Positions 1 to 6,273 of a stretch of 10,850 nucleotides of DNA are shown piece after piece; the stretch's first letter is position 1; each line of letters starts with the position of its first letter. Under the pieces are notes generated by a model that saw only the letters and a list, made by a program, of their open reading frames with translations, ran no database searches and had not been told where the DNA came from. A program made the translations under genes and the position numbers. This DNA comes from an uncultured Porphyromonadaceae bacterium (GTDB lineage: Bacteria; Bacteroidota; Bacteroidia; Bacteroidales; Muribaculaceae). The DNA is taken from NCBI GenBank assembly GCA_947174225.1, contig CAMWIF010000050.1:1-10850 (forward strand). The letters run 5' to 3'.

Positions 1-1098
1 GCCGATATGGAGATGAATCTCCGCACACCGGAAATGGGTGGATTCCAACTTCTTGACCTACAGGACTATCCGGGACAAGGCACAGCTCTGGTAGGAATCC
101 TTGATCCCTTTATGGATTCCAAAGGGCTTATCACACCCGAAAAATGGCGCGAAAGCTGCAACGATCTTACCATTCTTGCCGAATTGCCCCGATTTACCTT
201 TACCGGTGGCGAGATACTTAAATTCAATATTCTCACCGCTAATTACTCTGACCGAGACATTGCTGGCGACGCAATAAGCTGGCAACTCCCCTTCACTGCC
301 GGCAGTATGACTGCCCTACCCGGTAAAGGCGTGAAGGAACAGGAGACCGTAGAGGTAACGTTGCCAGATGTGAAGGAGCCTCAGAAAATGCAGCTCAGTC
401 TCTCCATAGCCGATGCAACATCGGCAGCAAGCAGCGTCACCAACAGTTATGACATATGGGTATATCCGGAAGAGATGAAACCGGTGAAAGGTGTGACCAT
501 AACATCTGACTACAACGAAGCACTCCGTCTGCTCGAACACGGCGAAAAAGTAATTCTCACTCCCGACTCTGCAACGGTAGCTTCCACATCTCTCCCTCCA
601 CTTTTCCAGACAGATTATTGGAACTACCGGATGTTCCTCTCTATCTGCCAAAGCGTAGGGCGCATACCTTCTCCGGGCACACTTGGACTGCTAATTGATG
701 ATACCCATCCAGCTTTCGAGTATTTTCCCACTGACAACCATACCGACTGGCAATGGTTTGACATCGTATCTAATTCACGTCCGTTGATAATTGACCGACT
801 TCCTGCCACTGTCGATCCCATTATAGAACCAATCGACAACGTTGACCGTAACTATCGCCTGGCTCTTATGCTCGAATGTAATGTGGGCAAAGGAAAATTA
901 CTGATTGTAATGGTTGATCTTGACAAGGCTGCCCCCACACCGGAAGGACGTTGGTTTCGCTATTCACTTGAGAAATATGTGGCGTCAAAACACTTCAAGC
1001 CCTCGTTGAGCCTCACACCGCGTCAGCTGTCTGACCTCCTCACTATCCCCTCCCTCAATCGCACTCTCAAAGAGCTGCGCAACATCTCCTATGATTAA
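1..1098 (+). CDS. Glycoside hydrolase family 2-type protein, C-terminal part (5' end outside window)
   Basis: The reading frame is open from base 1 and ends at TAA 1096-1098, so only the last 365 codons are visible. Near the start is FQLLDLQDYPGQGT followed by GILDPFMDSKG. I know this stretch from large Bacteroidales GH2 (beta-galactosidase/beta-glucuronidase superfamily) proteins, where it lies near the end of the catalytic barrel. Beta-sandwich-like sequence follows (LPRFTFTGGEILKFNILTANYS), then a C-terminal region with TLGLLIDDTHPAFEYFPT and HTDWQWFDI, also typical of these proteins. The catalytic acid/base and nucleophile and any signal peptide lie upstream and cannot be seen. By family such proteins cleave glycans in the periplasm or at the cell surface, but the substrate cannot be told from this part. 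No SusC/SusD or other polysaccharide-utilisation gene is in view. The in-frame ATG at base 7 is not the start, because conserved sequence begins at once. GH2 membership is fairly sure; specificity is unknown. Confidence 0.8.
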   Translation, partial: ADMEMNLRTPEMGGFQLLDLQDYPGQGTALVGILDPFMDSKGLITPEKWRESCNDLTILAELPRFTFTGGEILKFNILTANYSDRDIAGDAISWQLPFTAGSMTALPGKGVKEQETVEVTLPDVKEPQKMQLSLSIADATSAASSVTNSYDIWVYPEEMKPVKGVTITSDYNEALRLLEHGEKVILTPDSATVASTSLPPLFQTDYWNYRMFLSICQSVGRIPSPGTLGLLIDDTHPAFEYFPTDNHTDWQWFDIVSNSRPLIIDRLPATVDPIIEPIDNVDRNYRLALMLECNVGKGKLLIVMVDLDKAAPTPEGRWFRYSLEKYVASKHFKPSLSLTPRQLSDLLTIPSLNRTLKELRNISYD

Positions 1099-1132
1099 TC
1101 CTCCTTCTCTTCTCCTTATCCCCTCCTCTTAT
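1099..1132. other. Pyrimidine-rich tract after the GH2-type gene
   Basis: From the stop codon to about 1132 the + strand is almost entirely C and T, with runs such as cctccttctcttctcc. No stem-loop terminator is visible here. It could be a transcript 3' end or simple-sequence drift; no function can be assigned. Confidence 0.4.
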
Positions 1133-1195
1133 TAAACTCTAAACCTTCAACCATAAACTCTAAACCCATAAACTTTAAACTCTAAACCATAAACC
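1133..1195 (+). repeat. Cluster of TAAACTCTAAACC repeats
   Basis: The 13-mer TAAACTCTAAACC occurs three times without mismatch, at 1133-1145, 1154-1166 and 1176-1188. The spacing is 21 and 22 bases. Shorter relatives (CATAAAC, ATAAACC) lie between and after the copies. A related run with CCTAAACC and TATAAACCC follows the lipoprotein gene at 6245-6273. Both clusters lie just after a + strand stop codon and read the same way. They resemble degenerate intergenic simple repeats; the function is unknown. Confidence 0.75.
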
Positions 1196-1205
1196 GTCCA
1201 AATAA

Positions 1206-1237
1206 TTTGTAACTGAGACTTAATTTAGTTAAATTTG
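1206..1237 (+). promoter_or_regulatory. Bacteroidetes-type promoter for sufE
   Basis: TTTG at 1206-1209 is followed after 20 bases by TAAATTTG at 1230-1237. This matches the Bacteroidetes primary sigma-factor pattern (TTTG near -33, TAnnTTTG near -7). Transcription should begin near 1241, giving a leader of about 160 bases before sufE. That is long for this kind of genome. Confidence 0.65.
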
Positions 1238-1240
1238 CAA

Positions 1241-1401
1241 ATGATTAAAAAAAGAGAGCTTTTCAGTCTATCCAAAGAGATATAAAGAATCTGTCCAAAC
1301 GGTATAGTCTCACATTTTTAGAGGACTTTCTTATGCAAAGAGATTCTTTCTCTCAGGATATTCCGGACAGTGATAAATTTTGACTCAAAGATTTAGTAAT
1401 T
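1241..1401 (+). promoter_or_regulatory. Possible structured leader of sufE with two tiny ORFs
   Basis: AAAGAATCT at 1284-1292 can pair exactly with AGATTCTTT at 1341-1349. CTGTCC at 1291-1296 can pair with GGACAG at 1365-1370. The left arms overlap by two bases and the arrangement is crossed, so the pairings are alternatives or a pseudoknot. Two tiny ORFs lie here: MIKKRELFSLSKEI (1241-1285), starting at the predicted transcript start, and MQRDSFSQDIPDSDKF (1333-1383), which has GAGGA seven bases upstream. No known riboswitch class is recognisable. The stretch may be regulatory or may be noise. Confidence 0.25.
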
Positions 1402-1830
1402 ATGACCATTAACCAAACCCAAGACGAAATAATCGAAGAATTCGAAGGTCTCACCGATTGGATGGACCGTTACGCCTACATAATAGACCTCGGCAACACT
1501 CTGCCTGAGTTCCCGGAAGCAGACAAGACCCCTCAGAATCTTATTGAGGGCTGCCAGAGCCGTGTGTGGATCACCGCCAACAAAGAGCAGGGCGGCGCCA
1601 TCCATTTTCAGGCAGATTCCGACGCCCTCATCGTCAAGGGAATTGTGGCATTGCTTATGCGTGTGCTCAACAACCATACACCTGAAGAGATTTTGAATGC
1701 TGACCTCTACTTCATAGACAAAATCGGATTAAAAGAACACCTTTCTCCCACACGCTCCAACGGTCTCGTAGCAATGGTGAAGCAGATACACAACTATGCC
1801 AAAGCCTTCCGACTTCTCGAATCCAACTAA
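1402..1830 (+). CDS. sufE: SufE-family sulfur acceptor for Fe-S cluster assembly
   Basis: The 142-residue product has the usual SufE length and features. These are an N-terminal helical stretch with DWMDRYAYIIDLG, then LIEGCQSRVW around residues 47-56, then a C-terminal helix ending VKQIHNYAKAF. Cys51 in the GCQSRVW motif is the expected active-site cysteine; E. coli SufE also uses Cys51. By family, SufE takes persulfide sulfur from the cysteine desulfurase SufS, raises its activity, and passes the sulfur to the SufBCD scaffold in the cytoplasm. None of those partner genes is in the window, so this is a detached suf gene. The ATG at 1402 is chosen because the family sequence begins directly after it. 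No Shine-Dalgarno is seen, as is usual in Bacteroidetes. A promoter lies about 165 bases upstream. A CsdE-like role is possible. Confidence 0.93.
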   Translation: MTINQTQDEIIEEFEGLTDWMDRYAYIIDLGNTLPEFPEADKTPQNLIEGCQSRVWITANKEQGGAIHFQADSDALIVKGIVALLMRVLNNHTPEEILNADLYFIDKIGLKEHLSPTRSNGLVAMVKQIHNYAKAFRLLESN

Positions 1831-1976
1831 TAAGTATCGACAGCCCTTCTTCGGTACGGATACAGATAAATGCAGCCTGAATCCTAAGTATGGATAGGTG
1901 ATCTCCGAATCGCCCCCAAGAGTAATACATACGGGAGCAATAAAAGAATATTTTTAACCCAAACATCATAGAAACC

Positions 1977-3686
1977 ATGTTTAAAAATCAACCCGCCGGC
2001 CTCTATGTCCTCGCGCTTGCCAATACAGGTGAACGTTTCGGATATTACACCATGTTGGCCATCTTCCTGCTTTTCTTGCAGGCGAAGTTCGGATTCGACT
2101 CTACTGTCTCCGGACAAATCTACGCTGTGTTCCTTGCCCTTGTCTACTTCATGCCCCTAATCGGTGGTTGGGTAGCCGACAAATGGAGCTTCTCGAAATG
2201 TGTAGTTAGTGGTATCTGCATTATGTTTGTCGGTTATGCCATCATGGCTACCCCGACTGAGATTCGCTCTACTTCATCTCTCGTGATTCTCTGTGTGTCA
2301 TTGCTCCTTATTGCCATCGGTACGGGTCTTTTCAAAGGCAACCTCCAGGTAATGGTAGGCGACCTCTACAATGATCCGAAATACAGCAGTCAACGTGATG
2401 CCGCTTTCTCCCTTTTCTATATGGCTATCAATGTTGGATCAATGTTTGCGCCTATGGCTGCCACTGCTATGTGTAACCTCGCAATGAATGCGAAGGGCTT
2501 GGTCTATAACGCCGATCTCCCGGCACTATGCAACAAGTTCCTCGACGGTGATATTCAAGGCAACGAAGTAGTAGCCAAAGCTGCTGAAAGCGGTATGAAT
2601 GTCGGTAGCGACGTGGCTGCTTGGGCAACCGAGTATATCTCTACCCTTTCCACAGGCTATAGCTACGCTTTCGCAATTGCGTGCGGCTCACTGATTGTCA
2701 GCTTCCTTATCTACTTCCTTGGCCGTAAGACCTACGCTCACATCCTCACCAACAAGAAAGACGATGCAAAGACCGCCCAGGCATCCGCAGGTCCGGAACT
2801 TACTCCGGCTCAGACCAAGGCGCGTGTCGTGGCTCTTCTCCTTGTCTTCGCAGTGGTGATCTTCTTCTGGATGGTATTCCACCAGAACGGCGCAACCCTC
2901 ACAGAATTTGCAAAGAGCTGCACATCACCTGAAGCCGGCGGTTGGACACGTATCGGATTCAACGTATGGGCACTCCTTTCAATCGCAGTAGGTGTATACG
3001 CCCTCTTCAATCTTTTCCAGACAAAATCTACTCAGGGCAGAGTCATCAGCGGTGCATTGCTCGTTATGGTGGCTTGGGCGCTATGGTATTTCTACAGCAA
3101 TACTCCCAACCCCCTCTCCGGCATCCAGCCTCAGCAGTATCAGCAGTTCAACCCCTTCTATGTGGTTGCCCTCACACCGGTTTCACTCGCTATCTTCGGC
3201 GCACTTGCCAAGCGTAAGAAAGAACCTTCTGCTCCTCGCAAGATTGGTTATGGTATGATTCTCGCAGGTGTGGCATATGCAGTGATGATGCTCGGCTCAC
3301 TATCAATCGTAGGCACAAGCGCATCTGTATCTCCTAACTGGCTTATCTCAACATATCTTCTTCTCACATTCGCAGAGCTGCTTCTCTCTCCGATGGGTAT
3401 CTCATTCGTATCAAAGGTAGCTCCTCCGAAGCTGAAAGGCTCTATGATGGGTGGCTGGTTTGCTGCCACCGCAGTCGGCAACTACCTCGTGTCAATCCCG
3501 ATGATTCTATGGGGTAAGATTCCACTTTACCTTCTCTGGATTATTCTCATCGCCATCTGTCTTGTGGCTGCCGCCTTCATCTTTATGATGATGAAACGTC
3601 TTGAGGCTGCCACAGCCGACGCTCCGGAAAGCGCAGCTGCCGAGGTAGCCGGAGGCGAAGCCACAGCAGCAGAAGTAGAAGTATAA
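1977..3686 (+). CDS. POT/PTR2-family proton-dependent oligopeptide transporter
   Basis: The product is a 569-residue, very hydrophobic inner-membrane protein of the major facilitator superfamily. Family motifs appear in order: GERFGYY (residues 18-24, helix 1), a GGWVADKW loop (63-70), GTGLFKGNLQVMVGDLY (115-131) with the conserved lysine K120, RDAAFSLFYMAINVGSMFAP (140-159), and FFWMVFHQNGATLTEFA (296-312). Such proteins couple inward proton movement to uptake of di- and tripeptides. The first glutamate of the canonical ExxER motif is asparagine here (N16-T-G-E19-R20), which should alter proton coupling if the family model holds. The C-terminal tail (about 540-569) is rich in Ala and Glu and probably cytoplasmic. 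The start MFKNQPAGLY is well placed for helix 1, with no Shine-Dalgarno. The 146 bases after sufE hold no clear promoter or terminator, so co-transcription with sufE is possible. Confidence 0.92.
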   Translation: MFKNQPAGLYVLALANTGERFGYYTMLAIFLLFLQAKFGFDSTVSGQIYAVFLALVYFMPLIGGWVADKWSFSKCVVSGICIMFVGYAIMATPTEIRSTSSLVILCVSLLLIAIGTGLFKGNLQVMVGDLYNDPKYSSQRDAAFSLFYMAINVGSMFAPMAATAMCNLAMNAKGLVYNADLPALCNKFLDGDIQGNEVVAKAAESGMNVGSDVAAWATEYISTLSTGYSYAFAIACGSLIVSFLIYFLGRKTYAHILTNKKDDAKTAQASAGPELTPAQTKARVVALLLVFAVVIFFWMVFHQNGATLTEFAKSCTSPEAGGWTRIGFNVWALLSIAVGVYALFNLFQTKSTQGRVISGALLVMVAWALWYFYSNTPNPLSGIQPQQYQQFNPFYVVALTPVSLAIFGALAKRKKEPSAPRKIGYGMILAGVAYAVMMLGSLSIVGTSASVSPNWLISTYLLLTFAELLLSPMGISFVSKVAPPKLKGSMMGGWFAATAVGNYLVSIPMILWGKIPLYLLWIILIAICLVAAAFIFMMMKRLEAATADAPESAAAEVAGGEATAAEVEV

Positions 3687-3705
3687 ATTCAAATTTAAAG
3701 TAATA

Positions 3706-3739
3706 AAAACGGGGCGTGTTTCGAAACACGCCCCGTTTT
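3706..3739. terminator. Bidirectional intrinsic terminator (perfect 34-base palindrome)
   Basis: The palindrome is centred at 3722/3723. Its two 17-base arms are exact reverse complements: A4, then CGGGGCGTG, then TTTC in the left arm. It forms a GC-rich stem with a small TTCGAA tip and ends in T runs on both strands. It sits 19 bases after the transporter stop and 19 bases beyond the stop of the convergent ligase. It is therefore well placed to end both transcripts. Confidence 0.93.
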
Positions 3740-3758
3740 GTCATATCAGTATTGTATA

Positions 3759-5417
3759 TTAGTGTGTATAAAGGAACCGCTTGATACTGCGTTTCGGTGT
3801 CTTCTCAAATTCGTTAGGCATCAGCACTATCTTCGACAGCTGCTCATAGGGCGCAACAATCTTGTTAAGTTCCTTGCGCACATTCTCCATGGTGCTATCC
3901 ATATCGTTGAATGTAATGCCAAACTTATCTGTAGCGTCAAAATCGGGATAAACCAGACCTACAAGTTTACCATCACGCTCCACCACAAGACTTTCAGCGA
4001 CGAAAGGCATATTGTTGAGCTTGGCTTCAATCTCCTCCGGATAAATATTCTGACCCGAGGCGGAGAGAATCATAGTCTTGGAGCGTCCACGAAGGAAAAG
4101 GGTGCCGTCGCTTGTGCGAGTACCCATATCTCCCGTATGTAGCCAGCCATCCTTGTCGAGAACCGCCTCCGTTGCTTCCGGATTGTTGTAATAGCCCTTC
4201 ATCACATTGGTGCCTCTCACGCATATCTCGCCCGGAATATTCTCAGGATCTTCAGACTCGATCTTACTCTCCATTATCGGGAGCGTTTTGCCGGAAGAAC
4301 CGACAATAAACTTACGCCACGGTGTATATGAAATCAAGGGGCCACATTCCGTCATACCGTAACCCACTGTAAAGGGAAACTTTATCTTATGCAGGAATTC
4401 CTCAACCTCGTGGTTAAGGGGCGCACCACCTACAATCACCTCCTCAAACTCACCACCAAAGGCATCTATCAGCTTCTTGCGAATCTTTGAATATATGAGC
4501 GAATCGAGAAATGGCACTGCCAACGTCCAGCGCATAGTGCCCTTAGAAATCATCGGAAGTATCTGGTTCTTATAAATCTTCTCAAGAATAAGTGGCACAG
4601 TGATCACCAGATTCGGACGCACTTCGGCAAGAGCCTTCAGAAGTATTCGCGGAGAAGGTGTCTTTCCAAGAATGGTGATATGCGAACCCACTGCCAAAGG
4701 AGTCAGCATATCAAAAGCACACCCATAGGCGTGGGCAAGCGGAAGGAAAGCAAGAGCCCTTGAAGAACGGAAATGCAACTCAGACTTCATACCGAAGCAG
4801 ACGTTGCCTGCAAGATTCTCACCCGTGAGCATAACGCCCTTAGAGAATCCTGTTGTGCCTGAGGTATAGTTGATTTCTATTACTTCCGAGTTGTCACGGT
4901 CGGCATACTTGACATCATGAGGAGTAATACCCTCCGGATACTTACGATTGAAACGACGGTTGAGCAGACGGATATGACGCTGAAGTTCCGACTCCGGAGC
5001 CTCGTGGAGCACTACCTTTCTCTCTAAGCTCAAAACTCCCATCACATTCAGCAATGAGTCAGGTTCCATATGCTCCCATATATGATCTGATATGAAAAGC
5101 ATACGTGCTCCGGAATGGTTGACGATATGGGTTATATCCTTAGGATTAAATTCTGATAAGATAGGCACGATAATAGCTCCATAAGTCACCGTAGCCATAT
5201 ATACCTTTACCCAGGCTGCTGAATCCTTACCGCAGAGAGCTACCTTATCCCCCGGTTTCAGCCCTATCGACTCATAGAGCAGATGAGCACGCGCCATAGA
5301 CGTAGCAAGGTCAGAATAATTGGAAGTATTATTCTTACCATACTCGCTAAGAGCCGAAAGATCCCAGTTCTCAATAAAACTATTCTCGTAAATCTTTATA
5401 AAATTCTTTATTTTCAT
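3759..5417 (-). CDS. AMP-forming acyl-CoA synthetase (long-chain fatty acid-CoA ligase type)
   Basis: The 552-residue product carries all main ANL-superfamily motifs. These are the ATP-binding loop YTSGTTGFSKG (184-194), GYGMTECGP (352-360), WLHTGD (425-430) with the ribose-binding Asp430, the hinge region RGRSKTMILSASGQNIYP (443-460), and a C-terminal KTPKRSIKR holding the probable catalytic lysine. Such enzymes make acyl-AMP from a fatty acid and ATP, then acyl-CoA, in the cytoplasm. Chain length and physiological role cannot be fixed; a FadD-like role in recycling fatty acids into lipid is most likely, since no beta-oxidation genes are in view. I chose the ATG at 5417 (MKIKNFIKIYENSF), which is where close Bacteroidales relatives begin. 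The in-frame ATG at 5462 would add 15 atypical residues. No promoter upstream matches the TTTG/TAnnTTTG pattern well. The gene converges on the transporter across the strong palindromic terminator. Confidence 0.9.
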   Translation of the reverse strand: MKIKNFIKIYENSFIENWDLSALSEYGKNNTSNYSDLATSMARAHLLYESIGLKPGDKVALCGKDSAAWVKVYMATVTYGAIIVPILSEFNPKDITHIVNHSGARMLFISDHIWEHMEPDSLLNVMGVLSLERKVVLHEAPESELQRHIRLLNRRFNRKYPEGITPHDVKYADRDNSEVIEINYTSGTTGFSKGVMLTGENLAGNVCFGMKSELHFRSSRALAFLPLAHAYGCAFDMLTPLAVGSHITILGKTPSPRILLKALAEVRPNLVITVPLILEKIYKNQILPMISKGTMRWTLAVPFLDSLIYSKIRKKLIDAFGGEFEEVIVGGAPLNHEVEEFLHKIKFPFTVGYGMTECGPLISYTPWRKFIVGSSGKTLPIMESKIESEDPENIPGEICVRGTNVMKGYYNNPEATEAVLDKDGWLHTGDMGTRTSDGTLFLRGRSKTMILSASGQNIYPEEIEAKLNNMPFVAESLVVERDGKLVGLVYPDFDATDKFGITFNDMDSTMENVRKELNKIVAPYEQLSKIVLMPNEFEKTPKRSIKRFLYTH

Positions 5418-5560
5418 AGATATAACATTTTCATACAACGCCAAAATACGGCTCAAAGACAAGCAATGTTATCGCCTCAATAAAAATGTACGGAGGTTTA
5501 TCATATCACTTTATTATCTGAAACAATTTTACATTCCTTAATGTTGTAAGAAAATAATAT

Positions 5561-5591
5561 TTTGTGATTTCGATTTTTTATCGTAGATTTG
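5561..5591 (+). promoter_or_regulatory. Bacteroidetes-type promoter for the lipoprotein gene
   Basis: TTTG at 5561-5564 is followed after 19 bases by TAGATTTG at 5584-5591, an exact match to TTTG-N19-TAnnTTTG. The predicted transcript start is near 5595, about 50 bases before the ATG at 5645. This also excludes the in-frame GTG at 5564 as the protein start. Confidence 0.75.
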
Positions 5592-5644
5592 CAGATATTT
5601 TGTTAGAAAGTGTTAAAACTAATCATTTGTTTGTTTTTAACGCC

Positions 5645-6241
5645 ATGCAAAAGCATGTAAAGAACATAGCAATTGCCAAGGGCATTGTCTTTGCCTTATC
5701 TGCCCTTTTGACTGTGCTCTCCACCTCCTGCCGGGTCCATGTGGGCGGGGAGGATGCACGTTTTGTGCCGGCAAACGACACTGAAGAGTTTCATGCCGAC
5801 AATGACATTGCCATGACCATACGAAGCCTTGCTGACGCAATCAAGGTAGGGGAACCTCTCGACTCATCTCTTTATAATTTTGAGGGAGTGCTCACCGACG
5901 GACAAGGCACACCCCTCTACACTGACGTACAAGGTGCGCCGGGTCTATGGCAGATCAATGTGCTCGACAATAAAAACGTAAGGATAAGAAACCTCTACCT
6001 TGGCGACCTCCTACCCGGAGATCTTCAAAGTTATCTTGTGCAAAGCCTCCGGCTAAACGATTCACAACCTTTTATGCTGATAGACAAGGAGAGAAGCAAC
6101 GAAGAAGACAACGAAATCATAGTTTATGACTTCGGAGGGGGCTATTTATGTTTTGAAATAAAATCCGCTATCGCTCCAAATGGACTGGAGGGACCGCTCC
6201 TAAGCATAGTAATGACTGCCGACCGTCCCGATGGCGTATAA
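5645..6241 (+). CDS. Predicted lipoprotein of unknown function
   Basis: I do not recognise this 198-residue protein. It begins MQKHVKNIAIAKG, a basic stretch, then a hydrophobic segment (about residues 14-26) ending in LSTSC. This reads as a type II signal peptide with Cys29 as the lipidated residue. After the cysteine comes RVHVGGEDARF with no run of acidic residues directly behind Cys29, so the usual Bacteroidetes surface-export signal is not evident and a periplasm-facing location is more likely. The mature part (about 170 residues) looks globular, acidic and mixed alpha/beta, with a central YNFEGVLTDGQGTPLY (77-92) and LWQINVLDNKNVRIRNLYLGD (101-121), without known catalytic motifs. ATG 5645 is chosen because it gives a proper signal peptide and lies downstream of the promoter at 5561-5591. 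It is a single-gene unit, divergent from the acyl-CoA ligase and convergent with the WalJ-like gene. Confidence 0.75.
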   Translation: MQKHVKNIAIAKGIVFALSALLTVLSTSCRVHVGGEDARFVPANDTEEFHADNDIAMTIRSLADAIKVGEPLDSSLYNFEGVLTDGQGTPLYTDVQGAPGLWQINVLDNKNVRIRNLYLGDLLPGDLQSYLVQSLRLNDSQPFMLIDKERSNEEDNEIIVYDFGGGYLCFEIKSAIAPNGLEGPLLSIVMTADRPDGV

Positions 6242-6244
6242 TCA

Positions 6245-6273
6245 CCTAAACCCCAAACTATAAACCCTAAACC
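6245..6273 (+). repeat. CCTAAACC/TATAAACCC repeat between convergent genes
   Basis: The bases CCTAAACCCC, AAACTATAAACCC and TAAACC follow one another here and resemble the TAAACTCTAAACC cluster at 1133-1195. The run reaches into the end of the minus-strand WalJ-like gene: its TAG stop (6269-6267) and last Val codon fall inside a CCTAAACC unit. No stem-loop terminator is seen between these convergent genes. Confidence 0.6.

Noticed and set aside
1133..1195. CRISPR array or telomere-like repeat
   Set aside because: The repeats are 13 bases with 8-9 base gaps that are themselves repeat-like, without unique spacers or cas genes. A telomere reading of the TAAACC units has no support in a bacterial chromosome.
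1831..1976. Promoter, terminator or riboswitch between sufE and the peptide transporter
   Set aside because: No TAnnTTTG element, T-tailed stem or known riboswitch core was found. Only weak four-base stems such as CCTA/TAGG are present.
2942..3258. Two overlapping + strand ORFs in other frames inside the peptide transporter
   Set aside because: The transporter frame is continuous with family motifs before and after, so there is no frameshift and these are chance frames.
3738..4142. A 134-codon + strand ORF opposite the acyl-CoA ligase
   Set aside because: It is antisense to a strongly supported gene, begins in the terminator region, and shows no domain-like sequence. It is a shadow frame.
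5418..5462. Upstream ATG extending the acyl-CoA ligase by 15 residues
   Set aside because: The family start MKIKNFIKIYENSF matches ATG 5417. The extension does not resemble related proteins.
5441..5531. Promoter for the acyl-CoA ligase on the minus strand
   Set aside because: TATTTTG (5448-5442) has the wrong internal spacing and TAAAATTG (5531-5524) has a mismatch. Neither has a TTTG at 19-21 bases upstream.
5564..5644. Upstream GTG start for the lipoprotein gene
   Set aside because: It lies within the promoter, before the predicted transcript start, and would place 27 extra residues ahead of a good signal peptide.
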